Shown: positions 35,598-44,414, numbered from the stretch's first letter. The stretch: DNA of 64,000 nt from Sphingobacterium sp. UBA7855 (GCA_002500745.1 DLST01000018.1:157227-221226), one strand, 5' to 3'. Program-made: numbers and translations. The notes: generated from the letters alone by a model not told the origin.

Positions 35598-36923
35598 TTA
35601 TTGCTTTTTACTGTTAACAGTCACCTGATTCAGGACAAAGTTTTTAACATATTCCTTATGAATCACGGGATCTTTGGCGGCGCGGACATGCAGATTTTGA
35701 AATGTAAAATCCGACAGCACATATTGCTCCGAGTTGAGTACATCAAATACGATGTCGCAATCTAGGTCAATATTGCGCAAAACAATATTTTTTGCATAAG
35801 ACATTTTGATATCTTTTTCGCCTTTCAAATCAAAAAATTGGGTCCAAGGTTTAATAAACAACATGCTATTGACATTTCCCTTTACATTTTCGATCAAAAT
35901 GTTTTCATATTCCTGTGGCGTATCTGGCCGCATCTTTAACTGCAACAGCTTGCGTGCTTTATCTAAGGTATTGTTCCTAAAAATCACATTGTAACTATGA
36001 ATAGATTCACTGCCACAAGTCAGTGCGCTATGACAAAAACCAAAGAAACAGTTCTCAATAATAATATTTGAGTTAGGTCCATTATTAGGATCTTTATCAG
36101 ACTTTGGCCCTTTACCACCTTTTAATGCAATGGCGTCATCATTAACGGATAAGTAACAATCCTTAATCAATACATTGCGGCAGACATCCAAATCAATCGC
36201 ATCTGAACTAGGCGCTTTCACAGGTTCCTTTGGCGCCGAAATGTGCAAACCGATCAATTTGAGATTTTCACATTTATAATAATGTGATGTCCAAAACGGT
36301 GAATTGATCAAACGAATGCCCGAGATTTGTACGTCCTTGCTATTGGACACATAAAGTAAGCGCGGACGCATCTCGTCCATATTTGTGCATTGTGGATTAA
36401 ACTGTCTTCGAAGCCAAAAGGATCGCCAGTAGCGCAACCCGTTTCCATCGAGTGTGCCTTTACCCGAAATTGTAAAACCATCCACCTGATCCGCATTGAC
36501 AAGCGCCAAAAAATATTTCACTGTCTGACCTTCCATTCGAGTCTCCGCTAGCGCAAAATCTGCGATATCATCACTTCCTTTTAACACAGCGCCTTCTTCC
36601 AAGTGCAAGTGTGTCTTTGGTTTAAAAAATAAGGATCCACTCAGGTAGACACCTTTAGGCACTATGACTACACCTCCACCGCTGGTATAGGCCTTATCAA
36701 TAGCCTGTTGAATTTTGGCAGTTTGCACGATGGTGCTATCTGCGAGCACACCAAAATCCGTGATGAGAAATTTCTCTCCGAGCGTTCCGATCTCAGTCGA
36801 TTTTACAGTCTCGAACCATTTTGAGATTGCTGTTCCGTCCGGAAACTTGCCTTGCGCATGTGCATTGGACAAGATGGCAATTGATGTAAGCAGAAGTAAA
36901 AATCGAAAGAATTTTTTCATCAC
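35598..36923 (-). CDS. GH28 family enzyme with altered catalytic motifs
   Basis: A 441-residue secreted beta-helix protein, first gene of the eight-gene operon. It keeps GH28 order: APSSDAIDLDVCRN in place of NxD, VNDDAIALKGG for the DD motif, FCHSALTCGSES for the GHG motif and LQLKMR in place of RIK. The two core Asp residues and the His are kept, but the usual Gly before the His and the Arg of RIK are replaced. This fits a GH28 subgroup acting on rhamnogalacturonan or substituted galacturonan and not plain polygalacturonan; that specificity is inference. Confidence 0.88.
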   Translation of the reverse strand: MMKKFFRFLLLLTSIAILSNAHAQGKFPDGTAISKWFETVKSTEIGTLGEKFLITDFGVLADSTIVQTAKIQQAIDKAYTSGGGVVIVPKGVYLSGSLFFKPKTHLHLEEGAVLKGSDDIADFALAETRMEGQTVKYFLALVNADQVDGFTISGKGTLDGNGLRYWRSFWLRRQFNPQCTNMDEMRPRLLYVSNSKDVQISGIRLINSPFWTSHYYKCENLKLIGLHISAPKEPVKAPSSDAIDLDVCRNVLIKDCYLSVNDDAIALKGGKGPKSDKDPNNGPNSNIIIENCFFGFCHSALTCGSESIHSYNVIFRNNTLDKARKLLQLKMRPDTPQEYENILIENVKGNVNSMLFIKPWTQFFDLKGEKDIKMSYAKNIVLRNIDLDCDIVFDVLNSEQYVLSDFTFQNLHVRAAKDPVIHKEYVKNFVLNQVTVNSKKQ

Positions 36924-36956
36924 AATTTAGTTTTATTTTAAGTCTTGTTTCCCCGC

Positions 36957-36988
36957 TTGTCTACAGCTTAATTAAAAAATGTAGACAA
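36957..36988 (-). promoter_or_regulatory. Leader hairpin of the eight-gene operon
   Basis: TTGTCTACA (36957-36965) and TGTAGACAA (36980-36988) form a perfect 9-bp stem with a 14-nt loop, ending 34 bases before the first start codon. The next bases in the mRNA are AAGCGGGGA-like and could pair with the loop of the candidate small RNA at 40.8 kb. Confidence 0.5.
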
Positions 36989-37039
36989 TGACTTCGAATT
37001 GATTAGCGTATTTAAGAATGCTTAATAAGTAGCTTGTTT

Positions 37040-37084
37040 TAAAAGTATCAACATTTTTAACAAGAGCCATCCTGTAGTATCCTG
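37040..37084 (-). promoter_or_regulatory. PUL promoter: CAGGAT direct repeat plus -7 box (GH28b operon)
   Basis: In gene direction: CAGGAT-ACTA-CAGGAT (37084 to 37069), 21 nt, then TACTTTTA (37047 to 37040). Predicted leader about 112 nt. The segment GATACTACAGGATGG is shared exactly with the GH51 promoter. Confidence 0.75.
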
Positions 37085-37189
37085 AACAAAACAGACAATA
37101 CAGTCAGAAAGTGCTCGTTTTCATGTATAATAAGGTTAAAAACAGGGATTCAACGCCATTCGTAATATATTTGTTATAGAATCCTCAAC

Positions 37190-37350
37190 TCCATACCAAC
37201 TTATTACCAACTTATTACCAACTCCTAACTGCAACCACGTTGAGTGCACAGTGAGTCCACGTTGAGTCCACCTTTAAAGGTTGATTCACTATGCTTTCAC
37301 CTTTTTAACAATCCGTTTGCAGTCAGGAGTTGGTATGGATTTGGTAATAC
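37190..37350. repeat. Cluster of direct and inverted repeats between GH28b and GH2
   Basis: ACCAACTCCTAACTGCAA (37217-37234) has an inverted copy at 37317-37334 with 17 of 18 matches. TCCATACCAAC (37190-37200) is exactly inverted at 37329-37339. CTTATTACCAA is tandemly repeated at 37199-37221, and GAGTCCAC occurs twice (37253-37260, 37264-37271). A palindrome ACCTTTAAAGGT lies in the centre (37270-37281). No ORF is present. It resembles a repetitive extragenic or miniature transposable element. Confidence 0.6.
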
Positions 37351-37638
37351 CTTATCCTTAAGAAAGTATATCCAAACCACCTTGTACTTTCTTGCTTGGT
37401 AAAATTAGAAGATCAATGGCAATCCCGAACTTCCAATTCAGACCGTACAATTGAAGGATGAACATCTTAAAAAAACAACATCAACTGCTATTCAAAATAA
37501 ATACGCCAATGATTTTTCCTACACGAATAGCGATAAAAGTGAATAAAGCACAACCTTTTTGGGGTCAAGAAACCTAAATAAGCATTATTGAAAAGAATAC
37601 ATACTATTAGGGGTACACCTTTTTTATGCATTATTCTT
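37351..37638. other. Intergenic stretch after GH2, no gene seen
   Basis: AT-rich sequence with no ORF, RNA or clear terminator. AAAAGAAT and ATTCTTTT at its right end can pair weakly and could help end the GH2 transcript. Confidence 0.4.
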
Positions 37639-40512
37639 TTAATCCGTCAACACATTAACCTTAGGCATCACAAATTGTGTATTTTCTTTTTCGCCTTTTG
37701 GGGTTCCAAAATAAAAATAGAGTGTCCGGTTAATCCTTTTATCCATTTGATTAAGCTCACCCGCGGGTCCATTCACCCCAGCATTTCCATTAATTCCCAA
37801 TGCCAGTTTTGTTCCAATAGGGGGAATAGCATCTAAAAAGGAAATATCTCCAGACGGCAATTGCGGATATCCTTTAGGACCGGAAATTCCGTAAAACTCG
37901 AACAATCGCACAAATAAATCTTCCTGATCTGTTGCGACCAAAAACTTACCTTGCACGGTATTGAATTGTACCCAGCTAACATCGGAGAAGTAGCCTTTAA
38001 ATTCAGGAAATGCCCATGGACCAATACCGGCTTTTCCATCATTGTACATTTTTTCCCATGTATTTAGGGTGACACCTTGCATCCTATTCTTCCATACGCG
38101 ATACGGTCCATTACCGAGCCATTTGGCCCCAATAATATAGTTTTCAGGAAAGTTGAAGCTTACTCCGGCATAAGGCACCGTTTTTTTCATATTGTAAGCA
38201 TAATCAAGTTTCAACCAGCCGTCTGGCCGCATCGTCCAACGGATAAAGCTTAGATTGCCATCAAACATAAACTCAACAACTTCATTTTTTCCATCCTGCC
38301 AACGTTTAGCACTTTTCAGCTCCGACTGTCCATCAATAAGCACCGGGCCATTATTAAAAGCTAATTTCATGCTATAATCATTGGCTAGATCAACCAATAA
38401 TCCTGTTTTTTTGGAGATAAAAGCTGTTATTCCGTTTGCCTTGAGGATAAAATTCACACTGTCCTCTTTCGCTTCAACATCGGTCGAAGATTTTAAAGGT
38501 AGAATTTCAGCTGTAAGAACCTGATTGGATTTTACACGCCATGTCCAAGTATAAATTTCCTCCCCATGTGGGTCAGTTGCCATCAATATTAGCGCATCAT
38601 ATTGTTTCCAATCGCTCGGTAAATTCAACTGCACGTTTCCTTTTTGAGTCGGCGCCAATACAGGACTATTTATCTTTAGTTTCAACACCGAGTCCACCCC
38701 TGCTTCTTCGGCATAGGGTTGTTGATACGTCACCAATTTACCCTCAAACCTGCAATCTTTTAGGTCTGTAAAGTGATATCGATTTTCCACGGAAATAGTT
38801 CCATTGAAGTCGGCAGGTAATTTCTTCATCGTAATATGCACAGGTGAATAGATTTCCCGAATAGCATAGAAACTTCCCTCTTTTTCGCGATGTGGCCCAA
38901 GGATTCCATCGGGGGCATTTACGCGATTGACATCAATCGCATTATTGAAATCTGTACGCACAATACCTTCATCTGCAAAATCCCAGATAAATCCGCCGGC
39001 ACCTAATTTGGCATTCCAGTGCAGCTCCCATATATCCGCCAATCCTGCCGCAGCACCTCCATCATCCTGTGCGTGGAGAAATTCCGTTGGCATATAAATA
39101 TTTGGTCCTTCCAGAATTTTTTTTGTCGAATAAAAATCTTCATAATGGTTACAGTCGATTCCATTGATTGCATTTCCCGGTCTATGATGTGCATGAATGA
39201 CTGTTCTCGACGAAAGATCATATTTCTTGTACTCGTCTACAAGTTCTTTATTATGTCCACCTTCATTGCCGTTGCTCCAAAGTATAATGGAAGGATGGTT
39301 GGCATCTCGAATAACCATTTCTCGCACCAACTTTTTACCCACAACAGTACTGTATGCTTTTTGCCAGCCAGCCAATTCATCCAAAACATATAAGCCCAAT
39401 GAATCGCAATAGGCCAAAAAAGATCTATCTGGCGGATAATGCGAACAGCGGACCGCATTCATATTCATTTCTTTGATCAATTTAACATCGTTCAGATCCA
39501 ATTGTGCGTTTACCGACCGTCCGGTTTCGGGCCACCATACATGACGATTAACACCTTTCATCTTCACTTTTACACCATTGACATAAATGCCATCTCCTTC
39601 GCGAACTTCGATCGTTCTGAAACCAAAACGATCTTCGTGTTTGTACCCTTTATTCTTTCCGTTCCATAGCGTGTACGTGACCTGATATAGGTTTGGTGTT
39701 TCAGCGGTCCATAATAAAGGGTTTTCAACTTTCATTTCGACCAATTTCACTGAGTCTTTCGCAGTAATTGGAAACTGTTGAATCGCGATCACATTACCCT
39801 TCAGATCTTTGATCTCTACCGATAGTTTATTAGCCTTAGAGAGCCCCTCTAAGTGCACATTGCTTCGAAAAGCTCCGTCTGCCTTTGCATCGATAGCTGT
39901 CCAACTGATATGCTCTTGTGGTGTCGCCTCGAGGTATACAGGTCTATAAATGCCGCCTAAAATCCAATAATCTGCAAGGCGCTCCGCATTGTTAACAGAT
40001 TTGTCAGAAGACATTTTTGATACAGTCGCTTCCAATATATTGGCCTTGTCAAAGCTGATCTTGTCGGTGACATCGTATTTAAATTGATAGAAAGCACCTT
40101 GATGAATATCACCGGCCAGCTTCCCATTGATCTTAACTTCGGTATCGGTCATCGAACCTTCAAAAACAAGGCTTATTTTTTTACCTTTCCAGCTTTTTGG
40201 AACAGTAAATTGATGCCGGTACAAACCTTTCTCATCGTGAAAAATGAAGTTCTTGCCATAAGTCACATAGTCCCGACCATAGTTATAAGCCCCAAATCCC
40301 TGTTGTTCCCAATGACTGGGAACCGCAATCTTATCCCATTTTCCAGCCTTACGTCCCCCGGTTACCCAGAAGTCCCAATTAACGGTACGATCGTTGTCAG
40401 TTCCCGAAAGATACTGTATTTCTTTCCCAATCTGCGCTGAGGCGATATTTGCAACCATAACGTATATCAAAGCAAAGAAGAGAATTCGAATTTTAAGCAT
40501 CGGTTTATTCAT
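37639..40512 (-). CDS. Glycoside hydrolase family 2 (beta-galactosidase-like)
   Basis: A 957-residue secreted GH2 enzyme: signal peptide, jelly-roll sugar-binding domain (VPSHWEQQGFGAYNYG), Ig-like domain, and TIM barrel. The acid/base Glu is in LWSNGNEGG and the nucleophile Glu in PTEFLHA. A C-terminal Bgal_small-like domain follows (VSFNFPENY, WLGNGPYRVWKNRMQG). It would trim galactan side chains of RG-I. I start at the ATG at 40512; a TTG four codons earlier would fall at the predicted transcription start. Leader is only about 12 nt from its own CAGGAT-type promoter. Confidence 0.88.
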   Translation of the reverse strand: MNKPMLKIRILFFALIYVMVANIASAQIGKEIQYLSGTDNDRTVNWDFWVTGGRKAGKWDKIAVPSHWEQQGFGAYNYGRDYVTYGKNFIFHDEKGLYRHQFTVPKSWKGKKISLVFEGSMTDTEVKINGKLAGDIHQGAFYQFKYDVTDKISFDKANILEATVSKMSSDKSVNNAERLADYWILGGIYRPVYLEATPQEHISWTAIDAKADGAFRSNVHLEGLSKANKLSVEIKDLKGNVIAIQQFPITAKDSVKLVEMKVENPLLWTAETPNLYQVTYTLWNGKNKGYKHEDRFGFRTIEVREGDGIYVNGVKVKMKGVNRHVWWPETGRSVNAQLDLNDVKLIKEMNMNAVRCSHYPPDRSFLAYCDSLGLYVLDELAGWQKAYSTVVGKKLVREMVIRDANHPSIILWSNGNEGGHNKELVDEYKKYDLSSRTVIHAHHRPGNAINGIDCNHYEDFYSTKKILEGPNIYMPTEFLHAQDDGGAAAGLADIWELHWNAKLGAGGFIWDFADEGIVRTDFNNAIDVNRVNAPDGILGPHREKEGSFYAIREIYSPVHITMKKLPADFNGTISVENRYHFTDLKDCRFEGKLVTYQQPYAEEAGVDSVLKLKINSPVLAPTQKGNVQLNLPSDWKQYDALILMATDPHGEEIYTWTWRVKSNQVLTAEILPLKSSTDVEAKEDSVNFILKANGITAFISKKTGLLVDLANDYSMKLAFNNGPVLIDGQSELKSAKRWQDGKNEVVEFMFDGNLSFIRWTMRPDGWLKLDYAYNMKKTVPYAGVSFNFPENYIIGAKWLGNGPYRVWKNRMQGVTLNTWEKMYNDGKAGIGPWAFPEFKGYFSDVSWVQFNTVQGKFLVATDQEDLFVRLFEFYGISGPKGYPQLPSGDISFLDAIPPIGTKLALGINGNAGVNGPAGELNQMDKRINRTLYFYFGTPKGEKENTQFVMPKVNVLTD

Positions 40513-40528
40513 TTGGGTTAGCAAACTC

Positions 40529-40573
40529 CTAAAATAAAAAATTCAGGACGCACCAGTGTCCTGAACTTACCTG
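40529..40573 (-). promoter_or_regulatory. PUL promoter: degenerate CAGGAT repeat plus -7 box (GH2)
   Basis: In gene direction: CAGGTA-AGTT-CAGGAC (40573 to 40558), 21 nt, then TATTTTAG (40536 to 40529). TTCAGGAC (40542-40549) and GTCCTGAA (40558-40565) also make a perfect 8-bp palindrome. A second element of the same kind on the opposite strand starts 34 bases away. Confidence 0.6.
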
Positions 40574-40606
40574 AATGGTTTCAGATCTAACCCCATACTT
40601 TTGGAA

Positions 40607-40651
40607 CAGTACAGCACAGGATGACAAGTTCATTTGGTTTACGTAAACTTG
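40607..40651 (+). promoter_or_regulatory. Divergent + strand PUL-type promoter with no downstream protein gene
   Basis: On the + strand: CAGTAC-AGCA-CAGGAT (40607-40622), 21 nt, then TAAACTTG (40644-40651), a seven-of-eight match to TAnnTTTG. It points away from GH2 into a geneless region that ends in a terminator hairpin. Confidence 0.55.
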
Positions 40652-40655
40652 CTGT

Positions 40656-40826
40656 ATTGAATCGGTAGCTTTTCAATTTAATTGGCCTGTACATATGTTA
40701 TGATTTAGATGAGATGGTTTAAATCAAAGGAAAGCCTATAGTAAAGCATGATATTTTTCATCATATATTTAGGATTAATTGGTTATTTTAAAGGTTTTCA
40801 TTCTCCCCGTTTGAAAACCTTTTTTA
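40656..40826 (+). ncRNA. Candidate PUL-associated small RNA (about 170 nt)
   Basis: Predicted from the + strand promoter at 40607-40651 (start near 40656) to the hairpin and T run ending at 40826. No ORF with a start near the 5' end is present. The terminal loop is ATTCTCCCCGTTT; a second hairpin at 46216-46249 has a very similar loop. Nothing known is recognised. The RNA is inferred from promoter and terminator only. Confidence 0.4.
40790..40826. terminator. Two-way hairpin: end of GH43 mRNA and of the candidate small RNA
   Basis: AAAGGTTTTC (40790-40799) and GAAAACCTTT (40813-40822) form a perfect 10-bp stem with a 13-nt C-rich loop. T residues follow on the + strand (40820-40825). On the minus strand the stem is followed by AAAATAACC, a weaker exit, so it fits the + strand best. 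Confidence 0.7.
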
Positions 40827-40866
40827 TTACAATCGCTATAATTAAGATGACAACTGTTATTCTCAA

Positions 40867-41808
40867 CTATCTTTTCAATGCTAATAGATTGGATAAAACG
40901 GTTGGATTTACCGTAAAAGCTGTTCCATGACGAACGCCTTTAGGAAAGCTCACCAGATCAGAGACATCTTCCCAGTTGATACCATCTTTACTACGAACAG
41001 CACCATATTTATGATCGCGGTATTTATCGAAATATACATATATATACTCCCCTACTTTCAGCGGAGCAGGACCCTCCGCCCAATAATCGCCTGTGATTGG
41101 TTTAGAGACAGTAGTTGGAAATCCTTTCGCTAAATTCTTTGTTGCCGTGATTCGGATGTTTTTCTCCGGCGGATTAGAGTTTTCGTTTTTCAGCACCATC
41201 ATATATTCCTTATTGGCTTGTTGTATAATGGCCGCGTCGATCACACTAAATTCGGGATCAAAAAATAACTTAGTTTTTGAAAAAGTTTTAAAATCTTTCG
41301 TCGTCACGCTATACATCCGGTGGTTTAATCCTTTTTCACTAGCACTAGTCGGTACCTCTTTGTGGCGACCAGGAATTGTCGTGGCCCAAATGATATAATA
41401 TTCTTTCGTCGCGTTGTCGTAAAAAAGTTCGGGAGCCCATGCATTTTTTGCATCCGGTTCATCTACCATGACTGGTATTGCTTTTTGTTGGGCCCACTGC
41501 TTAAGGTCTTTGGAGGAAGAATATCCGATAATTTTGTCCCACCAACCTGTTGTCCATACCAGATGAAAGGTCCCATCGGGACCCTGACAAATACTGGGGT
41601 CGCGCATCAGTCTATCTTTTCCTACTGTTGGTGTTAAGAAAGGTTTTCCCTGATTCAATGGTTCCCATTTCAAACCATCCAAACTATAAGCTAGATGTAA
41701 TCCATCAGCGCCATTATCTACAAAATACGAAAAAAGGTATACGGGAGATTGCGCCTTAACCAGGTAAGTTAAAAGAACGAATAGGGTAACTAGAAATTGT
41801 TTTTTCAT
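40867..41808 (-). CDS. GH43-like five-bladed propeller glycosidase
   Basis: A 313-residue secreted protein with the GH43/GH117-type fold. RDPSICQGPDGTFHLVWTT is the first conserved acidic block, NAWAPELFYD the second (WAPE), and YWAEGPAPLKVGEYIYVYFD holds the expected catalytic Glu. Likely an arabinofuranosidase or galactosidase acting on RG-I side chains. I start at 41808 (MKKQFLVTLFVLL), the beginning of the signal peptide, not the longer frame at 41841. It is 77 bases after the GH51 gene and probably shares its mRNA. Confidence 0.82.
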   Translation of the reverse strand: MKKQFLVTLFVLLTYLVKAQSPVYLFSYFVDNGADGLHLAYSLDGLKWEPLNQGKPFLTPTVGKDRLMRDPSICQGPDGTFHLVWTTGWWDKIIGYSSSKDLKQWAQQKAIPVMVDEPDAKNAWAPELFYDNATKEYYIIWATTIPGRHKEVPTSASEKGLNHRMYSVTTKDFKTFSKTKLFFDPEFSVIDAAIIQQANKEYMMVLKNENSNPPEKNIRITATKNLAKGFPTTVSKPITGDYWAEGPAPLKVGEYIYVYFDKYRDHKYGAVRSKDGINWEDVSDLVSFPKGVRHGTAFTVNPTVLSNLLALKR

Positions 41809-41885
41809 TTTTGCCAAATAGAGATGAATAAAAACTAACATATACTTTTCTGCACAACTAGCGGTTTCATAGGAGTTGAATTGGG

Positions 41886-44414
41886 CTATTTTGCACGCGA
41901 TGGAATTCGAATGATGGTTAACGAATAAGGTGGCAATTGCTGGTTTTTAAGCTTTTCCACTGGCACGCTCTTTTGTTCGGGCTTCGCTGTTGTACTCTTC
42001 AACTCTCCTGTGAGCTGCGCAACAACAGCAGGCTCAGTTTTTAGGTTAAATTTAGCTAGTTCCAATTCCATGTTGACGGCAACAGGCAAAACATTGACCA
42101 TTTTTATAATGATTGATTGATCTTTAGGATCCTTAACAATAGAAAATGCCACGCGCTTCTGTACCTCAACGGCAGCATTAGAATAGCTGGCTTCCACAGG
42201 AACATATTCCGTTCCATTATTACGACCGAATAATTGCTGTACATAATAGGATGGCGTTAAATTCACATCGGTATTATTGAAATAAATAAGATCGGGGCGC
42301 CATTGGGTATAGCCATCTTTGGCTAACAGCGGTGCATAGGAAGCCATTTTAACGATATCACCATTTCTTTCCAATGCAGTGAGATATGCGGCTTCGGCTA
42401 ATGCCACTTCCAAGGTACTTGCACGTCCTTCGATATGAGCGGCATATTCCCCCAAATAAACCTGCGCTTTATTCCGATCGTATTTATCGTAGAAATCTTG
42501 ATTATGAATAAACCATCCGGGTGTCTGGTAATAGTGTTCGTCCATAATAGGTACGCTTAATTTATCGGCGATTTTCCAGCCCTCAACATAATCGGTTCCC
42601 TCAAAAAATGGCCCCGCCGTTCCAATAACCTGTATATCGGGATATTTTTCACGGATAGCATTGTAAATCATCGTAAAACGCTCCTCAAAAACATTCGATA
42701 TTAAATCTTCGTTACCCACGCCAATATATTTGAGATGAAATGGTTCTGGATGTCCAGCTGCTGCACGTACCTTTCCCCAGGTGCTATTTTTATCCCCATT
42801 GGCCCATTCGATCAGATTGAGCACTTCCTGGATATAGTCATCCATATCTTCCATTGGAATACCACATTGTTGCCCGCCCAATGGATGACCGTGAGCGCCC
42901 GAATTTTGACAGGGTACCCCAGCCGCCACTACCGGGACAGCATAGGCACCTATATCTTCACAAAATTGAAAATACTCATAATATCCTAAACCAACAGTTT
43001 GGTGATATCCCCACATATTGCGTTGTGGCACACGGCTTTCTAAAGGTCCTACAGTATTGGACCAATGGTAGATATTGTCGATACCATCGCCATGTGCTAA
43101 ACAGCCTCCCGGAAAACGAACAAAACGTGGATTCAAAGCTGCAATAGCCTCGGCTAAATCTTTACGTAATCCATTTTTACGTCTTTTGAAGGTGTTTTGA
43201 GGGAATAAGGAAATCAGGTCCAAATCCAATTGTTGTCGATCTGTAAATACAAATTCCAATACGGCATCCTTACAGGTCGCATTGGCTGTCAATACCAATT
43301 GATATTTTTTCCAGTTTTTGCTGTCAACAACAAGGGATTTTTCATCAAGGATCTTTCCATCTTGTGTACTTATCCGGATTTTTAGTTGACGCCCTTTACT
43401 CGCAGTGCCCCGTCCAAAAAATGAAAGATCATAGCGTTCGTTTTTATGCAGAGCAATCCCATCGTAGCCTATATTTCTTAGTATACCCGCGCCTTGTAAC
43501 CTCGCATAATGCTTATTATTGGGATGAATGGGATTGATACTGTCGATATGAAATTGTCCCGATCCATGCATATTCCAAGCTGTTTTCTCGTTCCAATTTT
43601 TGTCATGCCCTTGTTTATCGCTCAATTTATATTCAAAATCTCTATTTTGAATCAATTCCGCATAGAGACCTCCGTCTGCTGCATAATTAATATCTTCAAA
43701 AAATACACCTACCAACATATCGCTGATGGACTTGCTTTGTCCGATCTTTGGGGTTAACTTAACATCCAAGGGTTTTAAGCCTGCAAAGCGTACATCATCG
43801 TCAACACTTCGTTCGGACCATTGCTTTTGCTTAAGCAGAGCAAGATCATAGTGTTTAATCAATTCTTTAACTACAGCCCATGTAACTTTCAGCTTCGTTC
43901 CACGTAAACTTTCGCCATTAATGGAAATAATCTCACGGTCCAACAAACTGTTATTTACAAGCGAAACCATTGATTTATCCAAATCATTTAATTCGACATA
44001 ATAGTCTTGCCTGCCCCAATTAAAAAAATCAGTTGTAAAAGTATAGGCATATGGCCCATTATTTTCAGGACTTAATTGCCACGCACAGGACCACCCCCCG
44101 CCATTTCGAGGAAACAACACCGGATTTATCATCCGTTTTTCTGATCCCCAACGTCCATAATCTGATTTTACAAATGCGAGTTCTGTTCCAATAGCGTCCC
44201 ATTGTTTACCGTCCAAACTCCAGGCATATAATAACCCTTCTCTACCAGCATTCTTATCTTTTGCATAAGCAAAGAGATAGGCTGAATCCGGTTCAGAAAT
44301 CGTGCTGCTATAGGCATATGCGGACGTACTGAAAATCCAAAATAGACAAAAAAAGCAAAGCGATTTTATAAGAAACAAATTATAAGCTCTTAATTTGAAG
44401 TTATCCGTTTTCAT
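41886..44414 (-). CDS. GH51 alpha-L-arabinofuranosidase with N-terminal GH43-like fragment
   Basis: An 842-residue secreted protein. Residues about 230-840 are a GH51 enzyme: VGVFFEDINYAADGGLYAELIQNRDFE, FVRFPGGCLAHGD, and the acid/base Glu in IGVGNEDL and nucleophile Glu in YLGEYAAH, ending in a C-terminal beta domain. Residues about 43-140 (SAYLFAYAKDKN, LLYAWSLDGKQWDAI) resemble the start of a GH43-like propeller, as in the gene just downstream, but only about two blades are present before the sequence changes. Arabinan trimming of RG-I is the likely role. Promoter with the CAGGAT repeat, leader about 190 nt. Confidence 0.9.
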   Translation of the reverse strand: MKTDNFKLRAYNLFLIKSLCFFCLFWIFSTSAYAYSSTISEPDSAYLFAYAKDKNAGREGLLYAWSLDGKQWDAIGTELAFVKSDYGRWGSEKRMINPVLFPRNGGGWSCAWQLSPENNGPYAYTFTTDFFNWGRQDYYVELNDLDKSMVSLVNNSLLDREIISINGESLRGTKLKVTWAVVKELIKHYDLALLKQKQWSERSVDDDVRFAGLKPLDVKLTPKIGQSKSISDMLVGVFFEDINYAADGGLYAELIQNRDFEYKLSDKQGHDKNWNEKTAWNMHGSGQFHIDSINPIHPNNKHYARLQGAGILRNIGYDGIALHKNERYDLSFFGRGTASKGRQLKIRISTQDGKILDEKSLVVDSKNWKKYQLVLTANATCKDAVLEFVFTDRQQLDLDLISLFPQNTFKRRKNGLRKDLAEAIAALNPRFVRFPGGCLAHGDGIDNIYHWSNTVGPLESRVPQRNMWGYHQTVGLGYYEYFQFCEDIGAYAVPVVAAGVPCQNSGAHGHPLGGQQCGIPMEDMDDYIQEVLNLIEWANGDKNSTWGKVRAAAGHPEPFHLKYIGVGNEDLISNVFEERFTMIYNAIREKYPDIQVIGTAGPFFEGTDYVEGWKIADKLSVPIMDEHYYQTPGWFIHNQDFYDKYDRNKAQVYLGEYAAHIEGRASTLEVALAEAAYLTALERNGDIVKMASYAPLLAKDGYTQWRPDLIYFNNTDVNLTPSYYVQQLFGRNNGTEYVPVEASYSNAAVEVQKRVAFSIVKDPKDQSIIIKMVNVLPVAVNMELELAKFNLKTEPAVVAQLTGELKSTTAKPEQKSVPVEKLKNQQLPPYSLTIIRIPSRAK

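Noticed and set aside
26167..36923. Reading the sulfatase-containing operon as an ulvan locus
   Set aside because: Ulvan loci carry ulvan lyases (PL24, PL25, PL28, PL40) and several sulfatases; here PL11, CE12 and GH28 point to rhamnogalacturonan-I.
37190..37350. CRISPR-like array in the repeat cluster
   Set aside because: The repeats are of different sequence and length, overlap each other and are partly inverted; there is no regular repeat-spacer unit and no cas gene.
40748..40930. A 60-codon + strand ORF at the end of the candidate small RNA
   Set aside because: It runs through the terminator hairpin and into the antisense of the GH43 gene, so it does not fit the predicted transcript; composition is that of a shadow frame.
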